From Elephas maximus indicus (taxonomy: Eukaryota > Chordata > Mammalia > Proboscidea > Elephantidae), in the NCBI RefSeq assembly GCF_024166365.1, contig NC_064823.1, positions 2,350,924 to 2,414,923 of the forward strand: a stretch of DNA of 64,000 nt, given 5' to 3'. The position numbers were made by a program, and so were the translations under genes. Shown here one piece after another: positions 11,945 through 22,479 of the stretch (the stretch's first letter is position 1; the number at the start of each line of letters is the position of its first letter). The notes beneath the pieces are model-generated. The model ran no database searches, was not told the DNA's origin, and saw only the letters and a list, made by a program, of their open reading frames with translations.

Positions 11945-12460
11945 TCCTATATCAGCTATCTACTGCTGCAAAGCAAACCATTTCTTATTCTGTGGAGATA
12001 ATGATTTGTTATTTCTTATGATTCTGTAGGTCAGCTGGGTTCACCTGGGCAGTTCTTCTGGTTTCACTTGGGATGTTTCACACAAGTATATTCAGCTAGG
12101 AACTTGGCCAGAGCTGGAATGTCCAAGATGGCTTCTCACCCTAGTGCTCCTCTCCACGCAGCTTCTAATCATTCAGTAGTCTGGCCTCAAGTTCCTTACA
12201 ACCTGGTGGTTGGCCTCCAAGAGGCAGGAGGCAATAGTTGTCAGTCCCCTTAAAGCCTGGCTCAGAAGTCCTAAAACATTTCTTCTGCTGCTTTCTATTG
12301 ATCAAAACAAGTTATCAGGCCAGCCCAGAGACTCCACTTCCTCATGTGAGGGAACGGCATGCATAGATGAAAAGAAGTATCAGCTTGCTACCGCAGTTTG
12401 CCAAGGGAAATCAAAGTGCCGTTACCCTGAGAAGGACAACTGAAAAAAAATGGTTGTACC
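11945..12460 (-). repeat. MLT1-like MaLR LTR, degraded
   Basis: The sequence ATCAGCTATCTACTGCTGC followed by GATTCTGTAGGTCAGCTGGG and the CAAGATGGCTTCTCACC region matches the antisense MLT1 pattern. The end is indistinct. Confidence 0.6.
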
Positions 12461-12868
12461 CTGTGATGCTTACTACTTGTCTGTACCATACTCCGGTTTC
12501 TGCTCATCTAGCTGTTGGATCACATGTTCTGTTTGCGGGAAGGGACACTCGCCTTTTGCCTGAAGCTGGGCTTTTTAATTCAGGGGACAATCTTAGAATA
12601 TTGATGGCCTGAAGATTACTGTGTCTTTTGTCTAACCTGGCCAGTCTTGGTATATCCAGGGATATGAGGGACAAATTTTTTGCATAGCTTGTCAACTTCT
12701 AAAACATAATTGCCAAGGGGCATAATGGAATCCCCATCACTGGTAGCAAGGGGCGTGATATCTTTATTAAATATGTTTTTGGGGATGGTTTAGGCAAAGA
12801 GAATGAATTAGGTAATCTACAAATTCTTTTAAGTTTAATCTTCTGAGTCTACGAACTGCTATTATACA

Positions 12869-13056
12869 GGGATTCTGAAAGTGTGGTTCCTTGGATCAGC
12901 AGCATCAATATCACCTGGGACTTGTTAGCAATGCAAATTTTTGGGTTCCAGCCTTAACCTACTGAATCAGAAACCCTGAGGGTGGGCCCAAAAATCTGTG
13001 TTTAACAAGGCCTCTAGGCAATTCTTACCCCTGCTAAGGTTTGAGAAGAACAGCTA
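12869..13056 (+). mobile_element. hAT-Charlie MITE, MER3-like
   Basis: CAGGGATTCTGAAAGTGTGG, TCACCTGGGACTTGTTAGCA and the terminal AAGGTTTGAGAAGAAC fit a MER3-type element with degraded inverted ends. Confidence 0.68.
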
Positions 13057-13182
13057 TTATAGACAGAGGTATAGAATGACAGTACTGTCACTCTCAAGAA
13101 TTGTGCTGAACAGATGGAGCTCACCCTGGGAACACAGGACTTTTTTCTAAGCAAATTGAAACAGATAATAAGTGGCCAGGAC

Positions 13183-13350
13183 CAAAACAAAACCAAAGCT
13201 GTTGCCATGGAGCCGATGTCAACTCATAGTGATCCTACAGGGCAGAGTAGAGCTGCCCCACAGCTTTTCCAAGGAATGGCTGGTAGATTCAAACTGCCAA
13301 CATTTTGGTCAGCAGCTGAGCTCTTAACCACTGCACCACAAGGGCTTCAG
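13183..13350 (-). mobile_element. AfroSINE
   Basis: A minus-strand copy from AAAACAAAACCAAAGCTGTT to TGCACCACAAGGGCTTC. Confidence 0.92.
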
Positions 13351-13902
13351 AGCTAGGACCACTGATGTTTTATCACCAGTCATTATCTTTCAGATTTTCT
13401 CACCTTCGAGACCCTATGCTATATAAGACTAGAAAAATCTGTCCCGCTAAGTGCACTTTTATGTGCTAATAACAATCTTGGGATGACTGTTTAGATTGAT
13501 GTTAACTAAAGTCTTGATGGCTGTTTGTAAAAACAGTAATATACCTAGAGAATACTAAATCTATTCCTATTATTTTAGCAAATATTTATCTTTAGCCTGA
13601 CAATTCTGTGCTTCTCATGGCCTGAATGTGACATTAATTTAAAAAAAAAAAGAAACCACAAAAGGGAAGCCTAAAGGCCTTTGAGAATGCCACTGCATTC
13701 TCTATCTGCTGGGTTTCCTGGAGTGATACTTATCATCGGCTTAAAAGGTAGTAGATAGTGACTGCAGGTGGTGAATTGTGAATACAGCTCAGTTGTGTTT
13801 CATTCAATACCTCCTATCTACAAAACACCCTGAAATGCACAATGGGAAATATGAAAGCATATAAGATATGATCTCTCTCTTCAAGGGCTTATAACATGGT
13901 AA

Positions 13903-13945
13903 ACAAAACAAAATACAAAAAAAAACCTGTTGCCATCGAGTAGGT
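13903..13945 (-). mobile_element. AfroSINE, truncated tail fragment
   Basis: Only the tail (AAAAACCTGTTGCCATCGAG) remains. It lies between two copies of TTATAACATGGT, consistent with a short insertion flanked by target duplications. Confidence 0.65.
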
Positions 13946-13958
13946 TTTATAACATGGT

Positions 13959-14130
13959 CACCAAAACCAAACTAAACCCAGTGCCATCGAGTCAATTCCG
14001 ACTCATAGCAACCCTATAGGACAGAGTAGAACTGCCCCATAGAGTTTCCAAGGAGCATCTGGCGGATTCAAACCGCTGACTCGTTGGTTAGCAGCCCCAG
14101 CACTTAACCACCACGCCATCAGGGTTTCCT
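13959..14130 (-). mobile_element. AfroSINE
   Basis: A complete minus-strand copy. It is flanked by TTATAACATGGT (13947-13958) and TTAAAACATGGT (14131-14142), target duplications with one mismatch. Confidence 0.93.
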
Positions 14131-14233
14131 TAAAACATGGTAGAGGACATAAAATACATGCATAATGATCAAACATGAGGCAGATTGAGTGTCCTGAGAG
14201 AGGACGGAAGTGTTACAGGAGTTTAAAGACCAT

Positions 14234-14437
14234 TTTTGTTGTTAGTTGCCCTCTATTTCATTCTGATTCATTGCAACCCCACGTGTGCAGAGTAGAACTG
14301 CTCTATAGGGTTTTCAAGACTGACCTTTTAGAAGCAGAGTGCCAAGTCTGTCTTCAAAGGCGTCTTAGAGTAGGTTTGAATTGCCAACCTTTCAGCTAGT
14401 AGTCAAGCACTTAACTGTTTGGGCCACCCAAGGATTC
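14234..14437 (-). mobile_element. AfroSINE, older long variant
   Basis: It begins TTTGTTGTTAGTTGCCCTCT and ends GGGCCACCCAAGGATTCC, with an expanded internal section. Confidence 0.85.
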
Positions 14438-15011
14438 CATAAAGTAGAGATTGCTTTATACATAGATGATCATTGGAGGTTGTGCAGAGGAAGTGGCTTT
14501 GAGCTGAGTCTTGAATATTTTTGACTGGTAGGAATATGAGTGTATGGGGGGCTCAGTCTATGTATAAGCATGAAAAAGGACCTGGGGCCAAGAACTAGCA
14601 GGTGTTTATTTATATTCCTAGCACCTAGTTCAGGGATAAGTAGAGAGCAGGTGCTTAATAAATGTCATGTGTCTGACTCAAAGACACATCATTGATTAGT
14701 CTTTTTTTGGTTTTGCTTTGACTTTGAAAAAAGAAGACAAAAGAAGAAATCATATGATGTTAAACGTAAACATCAATTGGAAGACACATTCTGATTCCAA
14801 ATACAATAAAATGTGACAGCTGAGTGCTGTTTTTGAATCTTTAAAATATGATATTTGGTGAATTTGAGTGGAATAGAACTTCAGAGCACTGGAGCAGAGG
14901 CATATACAGCTGGAAAGATAGAATGGAACCAGACTGTGTAAAGTCTTCAATTCTAGGCTAACGAACACTTTTCGTTTTTAAGGGAGTCACTGGCGGATTT
15001 TTGAGCAGGTA

Positions 15012-15196
15012 GTCTGCCCTAGTGGTACAGTTAAGAGCTTGACTCTCAGCCAAAAGTTTGGCGGTTTGAAGACCTGGCTATCTGCTCCTGTAAAGATTAC
15101 AGCCTAGAAAACCCTATGGGGTAGTTCTACTCTGTCACATGGGGTTGCTATGAATTGAAATCAACTCGACGGCACCTAACAACAGCAACCACAACA
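15012..15196 (+). mobile_element. AfroSINE, older variant
   Basis: A plus-strand copy from GCCCTAGTGGTACAGTTAAG to CTCGACGGCACCTAACAACA, whose end is RTE-like. Confidence 0.88.
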
Positions 15197-15314
15197 GCCT
15201 GCTGTAGGAAAAGTAATCACTAGAATCAGTGAGAAAGCACTGCTTAAGGCAAGCTTATGCACTCGTGAGGAAGCACTGCTTTAGACAGAAAATGGAAGAA
15301 CCAACAGGTATTGA

Positions 15315-15475
15315 GAACCTACTTAAGACAGGAAAGATGCTAAGTTCTTTTGAAAGTTACTTTATTTCATCTACATAGCAACCTTGGAAAGGTCTTATTC
15401 ATCCCATTTTACTGATGAGGAGCTCAACCTTAGAGAGGATTAAAAGCCTTGCCTAACACTGCACTGGTAGTGAAT
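15315..15475 (-). mobile_element. MIR element
   Basis: CCCATTTTACTGATGAGGAG, GCCTTGCCTAACACTGCACT and an upstream TTATTTCATCTACATAGCAA match the antisense MIR pattern. Confidence 0.75.
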
Positions 15476-16529
15476 TTTGTCATTGCCTACTTGCAAACAC
15501 ACTATTAAAAAGAAGTTGCATATTTAACATGGATCTCATGTTTTCCTCTCTAATAATTCTGTAGTCCTTCTTAGTGATCTAAATTCCTTAAATCTAGAAA
15601 CTAGTCATTAATGTATCTGGGGAGAGGATTGAAATGTTTTGAGAAACATTTTGATTTGAACTTTGGTTAAGTCAATGTGGCAGAGATGGGTATCTGACTA
15701 CTGAAGATGTGAAATCTCCTTTCATGTAGAGATGCTGCTGGGAAGCAGCTGCCCAGCCAGGGAGCACATTCCCCATCTCTTTTTACCTAGTTCTCACCGA
15801 TAGAATTTGAGCGGACTTAAGGTATATCAAATCTGGTCCAAATTCCTTCTCTACACACTTTTCCCCAGTTCCCTGCTGAAATGGGGAAGATTCCAAAGCC
15901 CAAGAGGAGTGGGGAGCCAAACGATGGAAGGGGCCGGGGACTCTGAATGATCACGTGGAAAGCTGCCAGCAAACCTACAAAACTGCCATTGAACATGACT
16001 TCAGCAAGAAATATTTTATTAACCCACAGAAGTTTAGAGATTTATCTATTACTGGAAATGGTGTTATTTTAACAAATCAGTTGTTAATATGTTTAAATCA
16101 AAGTTGTGAATAAATACACACCTTATGTGAAGAAAATGTGTTTACTTGGATTATATAGTTATAAAGATGTGACTTATAACAACATATAGACAACATGGTA
16201 AAATGCCAAATAAAAAAGCAATAAGCTTGCCTTTTCACCTTTTGGATCTAAAAGTGTTGATGGCAGTTACAAAGTATTTCTACATTCAAGGAGTTTTGAG
16301 TAAATTAATTACTTTTCTGTGCTTTGCATTATGTCCTCTTTGGGTTTCCCAACAGAGATAGACTGTATGAATAAATTAAAGCTCAAGTTGCTCTTTCATT
16401 GGATCTCCTGGTTTTCGCCATTGGACACCAATAAAAATCAATTGGTACTCAGAAGCAATTAGAGCTCAGTTTAGAATGGTTTAACATAACAACAAAAAGT
16501 TTTCAGTTATGTATATCTGTCCTTCAATC

Positions 16530-16632
16530 TGTTGTAGTTGTTAGGTGCTGTTAAGTTGATTTTTGACCCTTAGTGACCCCACGTGACAGAGCAGAACTGC
16601 CCCACGAGGTTTTCTATTCTGTAATCTTTATG
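16530..16632 (-). mobile_element. Old AfroSINE, first half
   Basis: This is the tail half of an old minus-strand SINE (TTGTTAGGTGCTGTTAAG to CTGTAATCTTTATGG). It stops where the RTE copy begins and resumes after it. Confidence 0.82.
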
Positions 16633-18033
16633 GACTCACTCGTCTATGCCAAGAAATTTGGAAGACAGCTACCTGGCCAACCTACTGGAAGATATCCATA
16701 TTTATGCATATTCCCAAGAAGGTGATCCAACGAACACAGAAATTATAGAACAGTATCATTAATATCACATGCAAGCAAAATTTTGCTGACGATCATTCGA
16801 AAGCAGCTGCAGCAGTATAACAACAGGCAACTTCCAGAAACTCAAGCTGGATTTAGAAGAGGACCCAGGAATATCATTGCTGATGTCAGTTGGATCCTGG
16901 CTGAAGGCAGAAAATACCGGAAAGATATAACTTGTGTTTTATTGACTGTGCTAAGTCATTCAACTGTGTGAATCATAACAAATTATGGATAACATCGCAG
17001 AGAACGGGAATTCTGGAACACTTAATTGTGCTCATGAGGAATCTGTACATGGACCAAAAGGCAGTCATTGGAACAGAACAAGGGGATACTGCATGGTTTA
17101 AAGTCAGGAAAGGTGTGCATCAGGGCTGTATCCTTTCACCATACCTATTCAATCTGTAAACTGAGCAAATAATCCGGGAAGCTGGACTACATGAAGAAGA
17201 ACAGGGCATCTGGAATGGAGGAAGACTCATTAAAAACCTTCAATATGCAGATGACACAACCTTGCTTGCTGAAAGTGAAGAGGACTTGAAGCACTTACTG
17301 ATGAAGATCAAAGACCACAGCCTTCAGAATGGATTACACCTCAACATGAAGAAAACAAAAATCCTCGCAACTGAACCAATAAGCAACATCATGATAAATG
17401 GAGAAAAGATTGAGGTTGTCCAGGATTTCATTTTACTTGGATCCACAATCAATACCCATGGAAGCAGCAGTCAAGGAATCAAAAGACGCATTGCACTGGG
17501 CAAATCAGCTGCAAAAGACCTCTTTAAAAAGTGCTGAAAAATCACAGATGTCAGCTTGAGGACTCAGGTATGTCTGACCCAAGCCATGGTGTTTTCAATC
17601 ACCTTTTATGCATGCGAAAGCTGGACAATGAATAAAGAAAACAGATGAAGAATTGACACCTTTCAATTGTGGTGTTGGCAAAGAATATGAATATACCATG
17701 AACTGCCAAAAGAATGAACAAATCTGTCTTGGAAGAAGTACAACCAGAGTGCTCCTTAGAAGCAAGGATGGTGAGACTATGTCTCACATACTTCGGACAT
17801 GTTATCAGGAGGGATCAGTCATTGGAGAAGGGCATCATGCTTGGTAAGGTGGAGGGTCAGTGAAAAAGAGGAAAACACTCAGTGAGATGGACTGACACAG
17901 TGGCTGCAACAATGGGGTCAAGCATAGCAACAATTGTGAGGATGGCACAGGACCAGGAAGTGTTTCATTCTGTAGTGCACAGGGTTGCTATGAGTCAGAA
18001 CTGACTCAATGGCACCAAACAACAACAACCTCT
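16633..18033 (+). mobile_element. RTE/BovB-like LINE, 5'-truncated, inserted in an old SINE
   Basis: The element carries RT from the MPIFP/NYRT region to the end: AGFRRGP, NHNKLWITSQR, GCILSPYLFNL and QYADDTTLL (about 17245), then the C-terminal CESW region and the RTE 3' tail with GGCACCAAACAACAAC. Frameshifts and stops are frequent. It interrupts a minus-strand SINE whose halves lie at 16530-16632 and 18034-18142. It starts at the same element position (CACTCGTCTATGCC) as the copy at 18259. Confidence 0.9.
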
Positions 18034-18142
18034 GTGGAAGCAGATCACTAGGTCTTTTTCTCCCACAGATCTGGTGGGCAGATTCAAATCACTAACCTTC
18101 CAATTAGCAGCAAATGCTTAGCTATTGCATCACCAGGGCTCC
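18034..18142 (-). mobile_element. Old AfroSINE, second half
   Basis: This continues the SINE broken at 16632: GGAAGCAGATCACTAGGTC to GCATCACCAGGGCTCC. The junction fits the older SINE consensus seen at 49401-49583. Confidence 0.82.
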
Positions 18143-18258
18143 TTTCCTTTAATTTAGCTATATCAAAATATTTCCATACCTTTTTTCTGGGCACATGTAT
18201 TTGTCCTAAGAAACCTATTTTCCCCGAGGTTTTAATTTATATATAGTGCTGTAGCTGT

Positions 18259-19645
18259 TCACTCGTCTATGCCAACAAATTTGGAAGACAGCTGCCTGGC
18301 CAACGGACCTGAAGAGACCCATATATGTGCCTATTCCAAAGAAAGGTGATAAAACCAAATGCAGAAATTATCGAACAATATCATTAATATCATATGCAAG
18401 TGAAATTTTGCTGAAGATAATTCAACAGTGGTTGCAGCAGTATACCGACAAGAAACTGCTAGAAATTCAAGCGGGATTCAGAAGAGGATGGGGAATGAGG
18501 AATATCATTGCTGATGTCAGATGGATCATGGCTGAAAGCAGAGAATACCAGAAAGATGTTTACTTGTGTTTTATTGACTATGTCAAGGCATTCGACTGTG
18601 TGAATCATAACAAATTATGGATAACATCACAAAGAATGAGAATTCCAGAACACTTAGTTCTGTTCATGAGGAACCTGTACAGTGATCAAGAGGCAGCCAT
18701 TCAAACAGAACAAGGGGATACTGTGTGGTTTAAAATCAGGAAAGATGTGAGTCAGGGTTGTATCCTTTCACCATACGTATTCAATCTGTATGCTAAGCAA
18801 ATCATCTGAGAAGCTGGACTCTGTGAAGATGAACACGACATCAAGACTGGAGGAAGACTCACTGACAACCTTCAATATGCAGATGACACAACCTTGCTTG
18901 CTGAAACTGAAGAGGACTTGAAGCACTAGTGAAGATCAAAGACTATAGTTTTTAGTAAGAATTATACCTAATATAAAGAAAACAAAAATTCTCACAACTG
19001 GATCAATAAGCAATATCAGGATAAACAGAGAAAAGATTGAGGTTGTCAAGGGTTTCATTTTACTTGGATCCACAATCAATCCCCTGGAATCGGCAGTTAA
19101 GAAACCAAATGATGTGTTGCATTGGGCAAATCTGCTGCAAAAGACCTCTTTAAAGTGTTGAAAAGCAAAGATGTCAATGTGAGGACTAAGGTGCTCCTGA
19201 CCCAAGACATGGCATTTTCAGTCTGCTCATATGCATGTGAAAGCTGGACAATGAATAAGGAAGATCAAAAAAGAATTGATGCCTTTGAATTATGGTGTTG
19301 GTGAAGAATGTTGAATATACCGTGGACTGCCAGAAGAATGAAAACATCTGTCTTGGAAGAAGTACAACCAGAATGCTCCTTAAAAGTGAGGAGGACGAGA
19401 CTTCATCTCACTTATTTGGACATGTTAACAAGATGGACCAGTCGCGGAAAAGGACATCATGCTCGACAGACGATCAATGAAAAAGAGGAAGATCCTCAAG
19501 GAGATGGATTGACGCAGTGGCTGTGACTATGGACTGAAGCACAGTAATGATTGTAAAGATGACACAGGACTGAGCAATATTTCATTCTGTCATACACAGA
19601 GTCACTAAGAGTTGGAACTGACTCAATGGCACCTAACAACAATAG
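18259..19645 (+). mobile_element. RTE/BovB-like LINE, 5'-truncated second copy
   Basis: A 160-codon open frame (18327-18809) spans RT motifs from the MPIPKKGD block through CFIDYVKAFDCVNHNKLW and GCILSPYVFNLY. YADD follows at about 18880 in another frame. The C-terminal region and the typical 3' end (CACCTAACAACAATA) finish at 19645. It diverges substantially from the neighbouring copy, so it is not a recent tandem duplicate. Confidence 0.9.
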
Positions 19646-21126
19646 TGGCCTTGCAAATTATCAAAGATAATTAAGCCCACTAAAAGTTTAATGGTTGTCA
19701 TTGTTTGCACTGACCCTACGCATAAGGTTTATGAGTACAAGTTCATTTCGAGACTTTGTTATTTATTTTGAATGATGAAGTTTTTAATTTGGATTTCCTC
19801 CCATTTCCCATGGTCCCTTGTGGAAGCAATCTTTCCAGCCTCTGCGCATAGCCAGCTCATCTCAGGACTTGTCTATGTGGCAGGCAAAGGAATAGAGAAC
19901 CCTCTTTTCCCAGACATCTATCCATCACAAACATTCCTCCTCAGACATGAGCATGTGTAAGTGTATTTCTTGGAAAATCTATCAATAATTTAATCTGCTT
20001 TGAATATATTCCTCCTTCAACCACGGGCATAACTTAGGCTCATATTGGGGATCCCTGTCCCAAGTGCATAGGTATGTGTATCAAAATGAAAGGTAGAGAC
20101 CCTACATACTAAATGAATTCAGAGAAGGAGGAATCAGAGTGGTCTGCAGTAGTCAGGTTTTGATTCCTGAACAGGTAAACTTGAGCAAGACCTTAAGATA
20201 TGGAAAAGATTTGAACGGTCAGAAAGGAGGCTTGGCATTCTAGACAGAGGGTAGATAGCAAGAGGAAAAGCACAGAAAGGGAGGGGTGAGCACGATATGT
20301 TCAAGACAGAATAATAGGGGTCTAACAGGTCCCCAGAGGCATGTAAGAGAGTACTGGGGGATAATCTTGACAGGAAAAGAGGGGCCTGATGGAGTAGAAC
20401 TTTACCATACAGGAAGAGTGGAGCTAATTACATGAGATAGTTGACAGTGGTGAGCTAGGAAAATGGTCTGGTACTAGAGTGATTGTCTGGTATTGAGCTG
20501 CAGAAGGTAGAAACTACAGACAGACAGACTGGTTTGAGTATCATTGTAGTAATCTGGGTATAGAGGTAGTAGACAGCAACATAAATGAAAGTCTGGAAAT
20601 GAGGCATTTCAAAGGAGGAGTGTAAAGGTTTTGTAAGTGATGGACTATAATAATAGTTGAATCAATCAGACCAACTATGGTGCCATTGATAAAACCAAGG
20701 GACTGGGAAGATAGCTAGCTTGATGAGGAAGCCCAGACATCTTGAGTTGGTGTGGGACATCCAAAAAGTGCTCAGAAGGCAGTTAAAAACGTGAAAATGG
20801 AGCTCAAGTAAGAAGACAATGGGATATTGATATCTTTGTGTTGGGTACCTTTCTCTTCCTCCCTCTATCTGGTCTACATCTTCCTCCATCCTGCCATATG
20901 TCTCAGGAGAGAGGTTTGTATGATCTGGTAGTACATGGAACTGAACTTCCTTACCTTCTGACTTCCAGTGTGGCCTAGCCAATAGGAAGCACCAGCAAGA
21001 GACTGAAGGGAGAATAAAGTTGAGGTATTTATTCTCAAAATTAGGTCCCTCTTTTGGGGTCAGAGTGATCTGGCTGCATTCCATGACTGAAGGTCACAAC
21101 TCCTGGACATTAGGACGTGAGAAAAT
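19646..21126. other. Intergenic, probable old repeat of unknown family
   Basis: 20160-20620 has the wording of a widespread old mammalian repeat (GACCTTAAGATATGGAAAAG, GTGAGCTAGGAAAATGGTCT) related to 27300-27760, but I cannot name it. The 140-codon minus-strand frame at 20662-21084 shows no known domain. Confidence 0.4.
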
Positions 21127-21966
21127 GTTGTTGCTAGTAGCCGTACAGTCGGCTCTGACTCATGGCGACCAGTCCTGTGCTATCTTCATGGTCACTGGTA
21201 TGTTTGAGTCCATGGTTGTGGCTATCGTGTCAATCCATCTTATTGACAGTTTCCCCTGTTTTCACTGACCCTCCACTTTACCAAACATGACGTCCTTATC
21301 TAGAGGTTGGTCTTCCCTGATGATGTGCCCAAAGTAAGTGACCCACAGTCTCACCATCCTCGCTTCTAAGAAGCATTCTAGTTGTATTTTTTCTAAGACT
21401 GATTTGGTTCATTCTTTTGACAGTCCATAGTATATTCAGTATTTACCACCAACACCACAATTCAAATGCATCAATACTTCTGTTTCTCTTGTACACTTTC
21501 AAGTTTTCCATGCATATGAGGCAAATGAAAAGACCACGTCTTGGGTCAGGTCGACCTTAGTCATCAAAGTGACATGTTTGTTTTTTTAATAAAACTTTAA
21601 ATAGGTCTTTTGCAGTAGACTTGATTTCCTGATTGCTGCTTCCATGAACACTGATTTTTGATCCTAGTAGAATGAAATCAGGAAACCCTGGTGGTATAGT
21701 GGCTAAGTGCTACGGCTGCTAACCAAAGGGTTGGCAGTTCGAATCCACCAGGCGCTCCGTGGAAACTCTATGGGGCAGTTCTACTCTGTCCCACAGGGTC
21801 GCTATGGGTCGGAATCGACTCGACGGCACTGGGTGGGGGTTAGAATGAAATCATTGACAACTTTAATTTTTTCTCCATTTATCATGATGTTATTTACCAG
21901 TTGCAAGGATTTTCATTTTCTTCACGTTCAGGCTCAGGCTTACAATGGCATCCTCAGGTATATGTT
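21127..21966 (-). mobile_element. RTE/BovB-like LINE fragment, minus strand, split by an AfroSINE
   Basis: The tail begins near 21127 and the C-terminal coding region runs to 21680. An AfroSINE then interrupts it (21681-21840), and the RTE resumes at 21841-21966 after a perfect 13-bp target duplication (TAGAATGAAATCA). This shows the SINE was inserted after the RTE. Confidence 0.88.
21681..21840 (+). mobile_element. AfroSINE with perfect 13-bp target duplication
   Basis: It runs from GGAAACCCTGGTGGTATAG to CGACTCGACGGCACTGGG and is inserted in an RTE fragment. TAGAATGAAATCA lies on both sides (21668-21680 and 21841-21853). Confidence 0.96.
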
Positions 21967-22479
21967 CAAATCTCTCTCTTCCTTCTCAAGGACCAGAAAC
22001 TAGCCCAGCCATTGCTAGTTTGAACTAGAAAGTTTATTACCAGGCACTGCCAGTGAGTCCCAAATAATAATGTGCAAAGTGAAGGAACCAAATAGTTCCA
22101 CAGTTCAAAGAGCCCAAAGAGAGTATTACCCTACTGATTTTCTCCTAGCCCTTTCATGACCTCTGGGACATATAAATCCCACTTACAGTTTTTTGCCTGT
22201 TTGGTTTCTTGGGATGTTGTTGCTGCCCTTATAGTACATTCTGCCATCTGGTGGAGACATGTTTAACTGTGTGAAACTGAAAAAACATTCGTTGATGCCA
22301 AATCACTGTGTGCAGGTTATTGTACGAGGTGGTGCATCCTGGAGGTGCGATTGTGTAAAACTTTTGTCTCTTTTGGCTTTGGTATAGCGAGATAAACCTT
22401 GTAAGTGTATTTATGGTTTCTTGTGTGTTCTTTGCAAGTTATGTTTTTTGTGATTATTTAATTTTCAAGTGAATAACTT

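Noticed and set aside
20662-21084. 140-codon minus-strand frame
   Set aside because: No recognisable domain, no splice signals, and it overlaps repeat-like intergenic sequence.
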